Shown piece after piece: positions 55,841-63,483 of a DNA stretch of 64,000 nucleotides. Source of the DNA: Brucella anthropi ATCC 49188. GTDB taxonomy: Bacteria > Pseudomonadota > Alphaproteobacteria > Rhizobiales > Rhizobiaceae. Positions within the stretch are counted from its first letter, which is position 1, and each line of letters starts with the position of its first letter. The notes beneath the pieces were generated by a model. The model was not told the DNA's origin, searched no databases, and saw only the letters and a list, made by a program, of their open reading frames with translations. A program made the translations under genes and the position numbers. The stretch covers positions 372,001 to 436,000 of the forward strand of contig NC_009668.1 in assembly GCF_000017405.1 (NCBI RefSeq). The letters run 5' to 3'.

Positions 55841-56833
55841 ATGGAACGCCATAATATTGCACCGGGCTTCGTCGAGGATGCGCTCGAAAGCGTGCGTGTC
55901 CGGGGGATGGATACGGCTGCCCTGATGGCAAAGATCGGCTTGCCGGAGACAGTGACAGAACCCGTCACTAATGTGGAATATGGTCGTTTGTGGTGGCTGA
56001 TTGCCGAAACGATCAACGACGAATTCTTTGGGCTGGCTGCAAGGCCGATGCGCCCCGGCAGCTTCAATCTGCTTTGTCATGCTGTGCTGCATGCTGGCAC
56101 GCTGGAACGGGCTTTGCGACGGGCTTTGCAGTTTCTCAATGTAGTGCTGGATGATCCGCGGGGCGAATTGCGGATCCGCGATGGCATGGCCCATGTCGTT
56201 CTGACCGATGCCGGGCACCCGAGACCTGCCTTTGCTTATCGTGCCTATTGGCTGATCCTGATGGGTGTGGTCTGCTGGCTGATCGGGCGACGTATTCCGT
56301 TGCGGACGCTCGACTTTGCTTGTCCGGCGCCGGTCCACCGTCAGGACTATCACAAGTTCTTCGGAGCGCCGGTCCTGTTCGACCAGCCGGTGACGCGACT
56401 GGTTTTTTCGTCGTCCTATCTATCACTGCCGATCATTCGCAGCGATGTAGCGCTGGACAGTTTTTTACGAGAGGCTCCCGCCAATATTCTGATCCGCTAT
56501 CGTCATGATAATGATCTTTCCGCAAGGGTACGCGCGCAATTGAATGCTTTGCCAATCACAGACTGGCCTTCTTTTGAAGAACTCGCGAAGGGGCTTGGCA
56601 TGTCCGTACCGACCTTGCGACGCAGGCTGCGCGGGGAGGGGCAGAGCTTTGGCACGATCAAGGATGAGTTGCGGTTCGTTATTGCTGAAAGGCTTTTGCA
56701 GGAAAGCAGGTTGAGCGTGGCGGAGGTGGCTGCCGAACTTGGCTACAGTGAGCCGAGCGCCTTTTATCGCGCCTTCCATAAATGGATGGGGCAAAGCCCT
56801 GGGCGGTTTCGGACAATACAACAGGAGGAATAA
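55841..56833 (+). CDS. AraC-family transcriptional regulator (OruR-like, N-terminal AraC-binding domain)
   Basis: A 330-residue regulator. The N-terminal domain (TNVEYGRLWWLIAETINDEF, LLCHAVLHAGTLERALRRA) is the type found in OruR and similar activators. The C-terminal double HTH includes LAKGLGMSVPTLRRRLRGEG and VAEVAAELGYSEPSAFYRAF. It is divergent from the acyl-CoA operon at 55714, with a 126-nt shared promoter region, and probably activates it. A TTG at 55823 is a possible earlier start. Confidence 0.85.
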   Translation: MERHNIAPGFVEDALESVRVRGMDTAALMAKIGLPETVTEPVTNVEYGRLWWLIAETINDEFFGLAARPMRPGSFNLLCHAVLHAGTLERALRRALQFLNVVLDDPRGELRIRDGMAHVVLTDAGHPRPAFAYRAYWLILMGVVCWLIGRRIPLRTLDFACPAPVHRQDYHKFFGAPVLFDQPVTRLVFSSSYLSLPIIRSDVALDSFLREAPANILIRYRHDNDLSARVRAQLNALPITDWPSFEELAKGLGMSVPTLRRRLRGEGQSFGTIKDELRFVIAERLLQESRLSVAEVAAELGYSEPSAFYRAFHKWMGQSPGRFRTIQQEE

Positions 56834-56861
56834 AAATGCCGGACGTTAAGTCCGGCATTTT
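56833..56861. terminator. Bidirectional rho-independent terminator
   Basis: AAAATGCCGGAC (56833-56844) and GTCCGGCATTTT (56850-56861) form a perfect 12-bp stem with a 5-nt loop, GC core and A/T flanks on both strands. It separates the convergent AraC and MFS genes. The strongest terminator seen in the window. Confidence 0.85.
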
Positions 56862-56879
56862 GTCGCTTGGGAGGCAGTA

Positions 56880-58187
56880 TCAGTCTTCCTTGATCATGCT
56901 GTCCTTGCTCGTATCCCGCATACGCAGATAAACGATGAGGGAAATGCCGATCATGATGGTGACGTACCAGTAGAAGCCGCGTTCCCAGCCACCATTCTTG
57001 AAGCTTAGTGCAACATATTCGGCAGTACCACCGAAGAGAGTGTTGGCCAGTGCGTAGGGCAGGGCTACGCCGAGTGCACGGATATGCGCCGGGAAAAGTT
57101 CCGCCTTCACCACAGCGTTGATGGAGGTGTAGCCGGTGACGATGATGAGCGCTCCCATGACCAGCAGACCAGCCGTGATCGGGTCGCGGGTCTGTTCCAG
57201 CGTCGTGAAAATCGGATAGGTGAAAAGAACACCTGCGGCACCGAACGCGATCATCAATGGCTTACGACCAATCCTGTCTGACAAAGCGCCAGCGATGGGC
57301 TGCAGGCACATGAAGATGAAAAGGGTCACGGCATTGATCTGGCTCGCTACTTCACGGCTGAAGCCGGATGTATTCACCAGAAATTTCTGCATATAGATCG
57401 AGTAAGCGTAGAATGCGAGCGTACCGCCGGCAGTCAGAAGCATGACGAGAGCGGTTTCCTTCGGATGATGCTTGATAAGCGTCCAGAAACCGGACTTTGG
57501 AGTGTCTTTGGTCTTGGCGTTCTTGAAGCTTTCGGTTTCCGCAAGGCCGCGACGCAGCCAGAATACTACAACGGCAAGCAGTGCGCCGATGAAGAACGGA
57601 ATACGCCAGCCCCAGGCCTCCAGTGCCGGGGTTTCCATGGTCGACTGAAGCACAATCAAAAGCAAGATTGCGAGAAGCTGGCCTGAAATGAGCGTGACAT
57701 ACTGGAACGAGGAGAAGAAGCCGCGACGATCCTTGCCCGCCATTTCCGACAGATAGGTGGCGCTAGCGCCATATTCGCCGCCGACTGACAGGCCCTGCAT
57801 CAAACGTGCGAGCACGAGAAGGGCCGGAGCTGCGAGGCCGATGGTCTGGTAATCGGGCGTCAGTGCGATGATGAGCGAACCTGCACACATCAGCGTCACG
57901 GACAGTGCAAGACCCGCCTTGCGACCCTTGCGGTCGGCGTAAATACCCATGATCCACGCACCGATGGGGCGCATGACAAAGCCGACTGCAAAGACTGCGG
58001 CAGCACTCATAAGCTGCGCGGTCTGGCTTTCAGACGGGAAGAAGTGCGGTGCAAAATAGAGCGCGAATGCTGCGTAAACATACCAGTCGAACCATTCGAC
58101 CAGATTGCCGGTCGAGCCACCGATGATGGATTTCAGGCGGCTATTGGTGCTTTGCACTTCACTCCGTTCACTTGTAATTGAGACCAT
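56880..58187 (-). CDS. MFS transporter, metabolite:H+ symporter (MHS) family
   Basis: A 435-residue symporter with twelve segments. GSTGNLVEWFDWYVYAAFALYF opens the family (seen in parts) and motif A is GIYADRKGRKAGL; LMQGLSVGGEYGASATYLSE is typical of KgtP/ShiA/ProP relatives. AAGGAG precedes the ATG. The substrate is probably an organic acid. The divergent two-component system at 58656 likely controls it. Confidence 0.87.
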   Translation of the reverse strand: MVSITSERSEVQSTNSRLKSIIGGSTGNLVEWFDWYVYAAFALYFAPHFFPSESQTAQLMSAAAVFAVGFVMRPIGAWIMGIYADRKGRKAGLALSVTLMCAGSLIIALTPDYQTIGLAAPALLVLARLMQGLSVGGEYGASATYLSEMAGKDRRGFFSSFQYVTLISGQLLAILLLIVLQSTMETPALEAWGWRIPFFIGALLAVVVFWLRRGLAETESFKNAKTKDTPKSGFWTLIKHHPKETALVMLLTAGGTLAFYAYSIYMQKFLVNTSGFSREVASQINAVTLFIFMCLQPIAGALSDRIGRKPLMIAFGAAGVLFTYPIFTTLEQTRDPITAGLLVMGALIIVTGYTSINAVVKAELFPAHIRALGVALPYALANTLFGGTAEYVALSFKNGGWERGFYWYVTIMIGISLIVYLRMRDTSKDSMIKED

Positions 58188-58655
58188 GGGTTGCTCCTTC
58201 CAATCTCTGGATTTTTGAATTTCACCCCTTGTTGTGGAACCGGATCAGCGAAACGGTTTCAGGGTGTTTTTCCGTCGCCATCAACTCGTCTCTCTGCACT
58301 TCCACTTGGGTTCGTGAGAGAAGGCTTGTTTGGCGCTGGTGAATAATCTCATTCCGCGCTCCGCTTCAGCTTCGAGCACGCAATATCAGTGACCCGGTCG
58401 ATAAGAGCGGCTCTGGAAGTGATTGCGATGCGGGTGCTATATTGATGCGGTTCACGGTTAAGCTCCTCCCTTCGAAACTCCCTTTTCGAAGTAGCGCTAA
58501 CATGCTGTAGCTGAACAATGATCACCAGAGAGCGAATTTAAAAAGATTAAAATATTGAAATTAAATGATTTTCTGCAGATTTCGATTTACTTTCGTGCGC
58601 GTCTTGTGCAAGATTCTGCGTGACTATTCGTTTGAATTTGCATAAATATGCACAA
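58188..58655. promoter_or_regulatory. 468-nt noncoding divergent region with a palindrome
   Basis: No convincing gene is seen here. The inverted repeat CTTCGAAA (58470-58477) and TTTCGAAG (58484-58491) is a perfect 8-bp pair 6 nt apart and is the best candidate binding site for the response regulator encoded at 60421. The stretch 58530-58600 is AT-rich. I find no convincing sigma-54 (-24/-12) promoter on either strand. Confidence 0.4.
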
Positions 58656-60434
58656 ATGAAGGTGCCATCGAAGATTACAAAATTCCTTTTGGTTGCCCTC
58701 GCTTTCTTACTGGCAATCGGTGTGTGGTTTTCCGCCCGGCTGTGGGCGGAAAACGAGGCGCTTGATGGACTTCGGCAAAATGCCACGCTTGTAGCGCGTC
58801 AACAGACCCGCCTGATAGACAGTGAACTGGCAAAGTTCCGGTTGTTGCCTGTGGTTTTGAAGGAATATAGCGATCTGCGTGATGTGCTTGCTGGCAGATC
58901 AGAGGACGCGACCACTCGTCTGAACCAAAAGCTTGAACTTCTTGCACATCAGATCGGTTCGCCAATCATCTATGTGATCGCTCGTGACGGAACTGTTATT
59001 GCGTCATCGAATGCTAATACGCCGGAGAGCTTTGTCGGACGCAATTACGATTTCCGGCCTTATTTCAAGGGCGCGATGGCAGGAGGTTCGGCAGAATATT
59101 ATGCCATAGGTGATTTGAGTGGGCGTTTCGGCCTTTTTTTGGCGCGGCGCATCGGTGATCAGGCTAATCCGGTTGGTGTGGTCGTCATCAAATTTGAATT
59201 CCACAGACTGGTGCAAACATGGGCAAATGACCCCGGCCAGACCTTCGTTGTTGATCCTCGCGGGATCATACTGGCCTCCACCGATAAGGCCGAAGACCTT
59301 CGCTCCTTTCAGCCGATATCAACTACAGAACGCACAAAGATTATCGAGAGTGGACAGTTCAATGCTGCGGATATGAAGCCGAGCAATTATCGTTTTGCGC
59401 CGGATGGGATGATGATCGGGCCGTCCGGCCAATATTCAGTTGCGGTTGACGAGCCGATTGCCGAAACGTCTCTGAAACTGGTTCATATGGAACCTATGGG
59501 GCGGGCTCTGCGCGCTGCCAACGACCTTGCGCGCCTGATAACGGTGGCAGTTATGCTCGTTTTTGTCATGATTGCCGGTGCCGTTTACTGGCGAGTGAGC
59601 CGCGCAGCGCGTGCGGCAGCCTATCGTGCCGAACTCGAGACTGCAGTTGACGAGCGCACTGCCGCATTGAGCGCGGAAATGGCGGAACGTGAACTGGCTG
59701 ACAAACGCTTTCGTAATGCGCGGGAAGAGCTCGCCCAGGCGAACAGGCTCGCCTCCCTCGGATCGATAACCGCAGGGCTGGTGCATGAAATCAACCAACC
59801 CGTCGCGACCATTCGGACGCTCACCGAAAACGCACAGCATCATCTAGCACATGGCAAGCTCGATAAGGTCGCCCAAAACCTCAATACATCTGTGGAACTG
59901 ACAGCGCGCATAGGCTCTATCACACAGGAAATGCGCCGGTTTGCGCGCCGTCGCAGCGGTGTCGTTCGCTCGCTCCCGCTGAATGAGCTTGTAGATGGCA
60001 CAATGCTGCTGATGGGAGACCGGTTCCGCAACGCCAAGGTTCAACTGGATATACCGGAACGTTCCGACGTGGTGATACTTGCCTGCCGCGTCCGATCAGA
60101 GCAGGTGCTGGTGAATTTGCTGCAGAACGCATTGGATGCGGTCGTGAACATCGAGAATCCACGTGTTTCGTTCAGCGTCCGCGACGAGGGCGACCAGATT
60201 TCTCTTGTCGTGGACGATAACGGACCCGGCATTGATCCCCAATTGGCTGACGAGATTTTTAGCCCATTTGTTACAGGAAAAGCGGATGGCCTCGGTCTGG
60301 GGCTGGGCATCGCGAGAGACCTCATGACCGAATTGGAAGGAACGCTACGCGTCGTTCCATCGCAGCTTGGTGGTGCAGCTTTTGCGGCAACCTTGAAACG
60401 GGCGAAAGAGGAGGGTGGCCTTGACGGAAAGTGA
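58656..60434 (+). CDS. Sensor histidine kinase, DctB-like
   Basis: A 592-residue membrane sensor. TM1 (about residues 7-29) and TM2 (near 295-318, ITVAVMLVFVMIAGAVYW) bracket a periplasmic double-Cache/PAS domain with ARDGTVIASSNANTPESFVG and YDFRPYFKGAMAGGSAEYYA. The phospho-acceptor is His377 in GLVHEINQPVATIRT. ATPase boxes: LVNLLQNALDAV, VDDNGPGI, GLGLGIARDL. DctB relatives sense C4-dicarboxylates or other organic acids. The start is uncertain (GTG 58620 also in frame). It overlaps the regulator gene by 14 nt. Confidence 0.85.
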   Translation: MKVPSKITKFLLVALAFLLAIGVWFSARLWAENEALDGLRQNATLVARQQTRLIDSELAKFRLLPVVLKEYSDLRDVLAGRSEDATTRLNQKLELLAHQIGSPIIYVIARDGTVIASSNANTPESFVGRNYDFRPYFKGAMAGGSAEYYAIGDLSGRFGLFLARRIGDQANPVGVVVIKFEFHRLVQTWANDPGQTFVVDPRGIILASTDKAEDLRSFQPISTTERTKIIESGQFNAADMKPSNYRFAPDGMMIGPSGQYSVAVDEPIAETSLKLVHMEPMGRALRAANDLARLITVAVMLVFVMIAGAVYWRVSRAARAAAYRAELETAVDERTAALSAEMAERELADKRFRNAREELAQANRLASLGSITAGLVHEINQPVATIRTLTENAQHHLAHGKLDKVAQNLNTSVELTARIGSITQEMRRFARRRSGVVRSLPLNELVDGTMLLMGDRFRNAKVQLDIPERSDVVILACRVRSEQVLVNLLQNALDAVVNIENPRVSFSVRDEGDQISLVVDDNGPGIDPQLADEIFSPFVTGKADGLGLGLGIARDLMTELEGTLRVVPSQLGGAAFAATLKRAKEEGGLDGK

Positions 60435-61731
60435 GCCTTTGCGCGTGATGCTGGTCGATGACGATGCAGCATTTCGTACGGCCTTGGCCGATTCATTTGA
60501 AATCGCAGGTCTTGATATTGAAGTGCACGGTGACGGTCAGTCCGCTTTGACCAGTTTGACGCCTGACTATCCGGGCATCGTTGTGACCGACATCCGCATG
60601 CCGCGGGTTGATGGACATGCCGTGATGGAAACATTGTTGGCGCGTGACCCGGAGCTGCCGGTTATTTTGATGACTGGACATGGCGACATTGGAATGGCTG
60701 TGGCCTCACTCAAGAAAGGAGCTTTCGATTTCATAGCTAAACCATTTGCTGCTGATCATCTGATATCGAGCGTTCGCCGCGCCCTGGAAATGCGCCGGCT
60801 GGTGCTGGAAAATCGCCGCCTTCGCCGGGCTGCGGCAAATGCCGAGCAGGATTATCCCCTACTTGGCGAGACGCCGGTGATGGTGCGACTGCGTGACACG
60901 ATCCGCCAGCTTGCCAGTGTCGATGTCGATGTTTTGATAGAAGGCGAAACCGGGACTGGAAAAGAATTGGTGGCTCGCCTTCTGCACCGCTGGAGCGCGC
61001 GTCACGCCCGCAGTTTTGTTGCCATCGATTGTGCCGCCTTGCCCGATGTCATTGCCGATGAAGTTCTGTTCGGCAGTCGCATCCAGCGCGGGAGAATAGC
61101 CGACGCGGATCGCGGCACATTGTTTCTCGATGAAGTCGATAGCATGTCACTGTCCGTTCAGGGCAAGCTGCTGCGTGTTGTCGAAGAGCGTGAGTTGCCT
61201 TCGCTTTCAGGAGAACCGCGCGCGGTCAATCTAAGGATCATAGCGGCTGCGAAAGGCAATCTGGAGGAAGCTGTGACTTCCGGTCGCTTTCGTTCCGATT
61301 TGTTTTATCGCCTTGAAACGGTCAGGCTCCGTGTTCCGCCTCTGCGCGAGCGGCGGAAGGATATCGGTCTGCTTTTCTCTTATTTCCTTGATGAAGCGGC
61401 AGCACAGTTCAGCCAACCGCGACCTGCAATTGATGCAGTCATGGAAGCGCGATTGAACTCGGACGAATGGTCGGGAAATGTCCGCGAACTACGCAATTAT
61501 GCCAAGCAGGTCGTGTTGGGATTGCGCCACGATCCAATTACGGAGCCCAGTCCGCTTTCGCTGTCGGAACAGATGGACCGTTTTGAAGACGGCGTTATTC
61601 GCGCGACGTTGGATCGTTGCAACGGTGATGTAGGGGTTGCTGCAGTTCTGCTGCAATTGCCGCGGCGCAGTCTCTACGCCCGCCTGCAAAAGCTTGCAAT
61701 TGACGCTTCGACCTTCAGAAAGCGTGATTGA
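60421..61731 (+). CDS. NtrC/DctD-like response regulator lacking the GAFTGA loop
   Basis: A 436-residue regulator. The receiver has Asp57 in VVTDIRMPRVDG and Lys107 in IAKPF. The AAA+ domain keeps Walker A GETGTGKE (175-182) and Walker B GTLFLDEVDS. Between them, where DctD has FGHE-GAFTGA, this protein reads FGSRIQRGRIADADRG: the sigma-54-contacting loop is missing. The C-terminal Fis-type HTH is VGVAAVLLQLPRRSLYARLQ. TTG 60421 is chosen because GGAGG lies 6 nt upstream. It probably controls a sigma-70 promoter or acts as a repressor. Its stop overlaps the next small frame as TGATG. Confidence 0.85.
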   Translation: MTESEPLRVMLVDDDAAFRTALADSFEIAGLDIEVHGDGQSALTSLTPDYPGIVVTDIRMPRVDGHAVMETLLARDPELPVILMTGHGDIGMAVASLKKGAFDFIAKPFAADHLISSVRRALEMRRLVLENRRLRRAAANAEQDYPLLGETPVMVRLRDTIRQLASVDVDVLIEGETGTGKELVARLLHRWSARHARSFVAIDCAALPDVIADEVLFGSRIQRGRIADADRGTLFLDEVDSMSLSVQGKLLRVVEERELPSLSGEPRAVNLRIIAAAKGNLEEAVTSGRFRSDLFYRLETVRLRVPPLRERRKDIGLLFSYFLDEAAAQFSQPRPAIDAVMEARLNSDEWSGNVRELRNYAKQVVLGLRHDPITEPSPLSLSEQMDRFEDGVIRATLDRCNGDVGVAAVLLQLPRRSLYARLQKLAIDASTFRKRD

Positions 61732-61829
61732 TGTTTTCATTACGGGGTTGGTTTGATAACGATGCCAGCGAACTCGCTGATATTGACGCCAAGTTTTTGC
61801 CAGACGACGGTCTGGCAATGAGGATGTGA
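61731..61829 (+). CDS. Possible 32-residue coupled small protein
   Basis: An ATG at 61731 shares a base with the stop of the response regulator (TGATG), and its stop shares a base with the start of the Crp/Fnr gene (TGATG). The product begins MFSLRGWFDNDASELADID and ends in GLAMRM. A perfect 9-bp hairpin (TTGCCAGAC/GTCTGGCAA) lies in its second half. No homologue recognised; it may be a real small protein or only a translational bridge. Confidence 0.35.
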   Translation: MFSLRGWFDNDASELADIDAKFLPDDGLAMRM

Positions 61830-62527
61830 TGGCTACCCCCCTTGATAAAACACAGATCCGCTCCCTGTCGGTCTTTGCCGGTATGGATGATGCGGGTTTT
61901 GATCAGTTTCTTGGTCTGGCTACTCGGCGTGCTGTTCCGAAAGGAACCGCCGTCTTCAATCAAGGTGACGATGCAAGCCACTTTTTTGTGTTGTTGCATG
62001 GGCGCTTGAAAGTCATGCAAGTTACCGCCGACGGGCAGCAGATTATTGTGCGGGTCGTCAATCCCGGAGAACTTTTCGGCTTCGCGGTAGCGTTGGGGCG
62101 CAAAGACTATCCCGGTACGCCTCTGGCCGCGGTCGATAGTTCCGTCCTTGCCTGGCCGATGGAAATGATGACTGATTTCATGGCGCGCAGCCCCGCACTC
62201 GCTGTGAATACGATGCAGATGATTGGGCGCAGACTGGATGCCGCGCACAATCGCATCAGAGAGATATCAACGCAAGAAGTCGAACCGCGCGTGGCACATG
62301 CAGTGCTGAGACTTGTTCGTGAAGCTGGGGTAAAAGAAAGGGGCGGTGTGCGTATCGATTTTCCGGTTTCGCGACAGGATATCGCTGAACTGACCGGAAC
62401 AACTTTGCACACGGTTTCGCGTATTATCAGCCAGTGGCAGACTAAGGGCTGGGTGGAAGGTGGCAGACAATCGTTGCTCGTTCGCGACCTCCGGCATCTG
62501 AAATCGATTGCCGAAGGCGAGAGCTAG
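61829..62527 (+). CDS. Crp/Fnr-family transcriptional regulator
   Basis: A 232-residue regulator. The cyclic-nucleotide-like domain (residues 15-130) includes FNQGDDASHFFVLLHGRLKV and PGELFGFAVAL. The C-terminal winged helix is VSRQDIAELTGTTLHTVSRI. It lacks the N-terminal cysteine cluster of FNR, so it is more like NnrR/Dnr regulators of nitrogen-oxide respiration. GAGG precedes the ATG. It converges on ubiV/ubiU, genes needed when oxygen is absent, which fits a role in low-oxygen control. Confidence 0.85.
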   Translation: MATPLDKTQIRSLSVFAGMDDAGFDQFLGLATRRAVPKGTAVFNQGDDASHFFVLLHGRLKVMQVTADGQQIIVRVVNPGELFGFAVALGRKDYPGTPLAAVDSSVLAWPMEMMTDFMARSPALAVNTMQMIGRRLDAAHNRIREISTQEVEPRVAHAVLRLVREAGVKERGGVRIDFPVSRQDIAELTGTTLHTVSRIISQWQTKGWVEGGRQSLLVRDLRHLKSIAEGES

Positions 62528-62560
62528 AGTTCTTCCGATAGAAGTAAGAACGGTCTCGAT

Positions 62561-63481
62561 CTAGTTTGCAGCCGCCGACCGCTGACGGCTGATCCATGCA
62601 GCCCCGATGTTCCCATGCAAGAACCCGTTGGAGAGCGGGACGCCCGGATAGACAGTTCTCAAGCGCGCAATGCCGTCTTCAGGGCTGATAGATCGGTTTA
62701 GCACCTCGTCATGGATATGGGCTACTTCCACCATATCGCAGTCCTGCGGTGACAGTCTAAAACGCCTGATCCCTGCTTCTTGCAGCTCAGGCAGGTCCTC
62801 AATCAGTGACTGACAGGTATGAGAGAGCGTCTGCACACCGTTCAGTGCCAGAAATGGTTGGCTATCCAGGGTCTTGACTGGCAGTCCGTCGGGCTCTTCG
62901 CCACATACAAATTGGCAGTTGTCCTTTATGTGGCCCTTGGATCGCGCATGCGCACAACGAGCTGAAATGGCGAGCGGCACTCGTCCGAACGTGAATACTT
63001 CAAACGCAATCTCAGGCGCGGCTTTGACGATTTCCCGGATTGAACTGATTGGTAACTCTGGCGGCAGGCAGATCGACTGTGCGCCACGGGCCGCAAGAAC
63101 CTTCGCGGTCGCAGCATTATAAACATTGACCAGTGGACCGACTATATGCGGCACACCGGACAACAGCCCCAGTGCCGACAGATCGTTTGCCTCCACCGGT
63201 AGTGTCGCCTCCTTAATCGTGTGACGGACCTGTTTTGCTTCTCGCTCGAGCATGACGAGCGCCAGCGAACCGACGTTCACCGTTTTTCCTGCGCGCTGCA
63301 GCCGCTCGATCACAGCGTCCATATAAGGTGTCAAGAAATGGAACCGTTTGGAGCAGACGATTTCACCGACGGTGACATGGTCGATCGGGGCTTCGTCGGC
63401 GATACGAAAATAAAAATCCCGCCATTTTGGGCCGTCCCACAGGAAGAGAACGGGACCAAGGCTGAGGCTGGGTGCTGACAT
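62561..63481 (-). CDS. ubiV: Oxygen-independent ubiquinone biosynthesis protein UbiV (U32 family)
   Basis: A 306-residue iron-sulfur protein. Four cysteines fit the 4Fe-4S set of UbiV: Cys43 in EIVCSKR, Cys176 in SARCAHAR, and Cys189 and Cys193 in DNCQFVC. GPVLFLWDGPKWRDFY and HGNIGAAW are typical of this branch. UbiU-UbiV carry out ring hydroxylations of ubiquinone synthesis without O2. The start lies 2 nt after the ubiU stop. The usual lipid-carrier partner ubiT is not in the window. Confidence 0.88.
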   Translation of the reverse strand: MSAPSLSLGPVLFLWDGPKWRDFYFRIADEAPIDHVTVGEIVCSKRFHFLTPYMDAVIERLQRAGKTVNVGSLALVMLEREAKQVRHTIKEATLPVEANDLSALGLLSGVPHIVGPLVNVYNAATAKVLAARGAQSICLPPELPISSIREIVKAAPEIAFEVFTFGRVPLAISARCAHARSKGHIKDNCQFVCGEEPDGLPVKTLDSQPFLALNGVQTLSHTCQSLIEDLPELQEAGIRRFRLSPQDCDMVEVAHIHDEVLNRSISPEDGIARLRTVYPGVPLSNGFLHGNIGAAWISRQRSAAAN

Positions 63482-63483
63482 AT

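Noticed and set aside
58188..58655. A sigma-54 promoter for the MHS transporter, expected from the DctB/DctD pairing
   Set aside because: No GG-N10-GC element with fitting flanks was found on the relevant strand, and the regulator lacks GAFTGA.
61802..61823. The 9-bp hairpin TTGCCAGAC/GTCTGGCAA read as a terminator
   Set aside because: The T-run lies upstream of the stem on the plus strand and no T-run follows on either strand.
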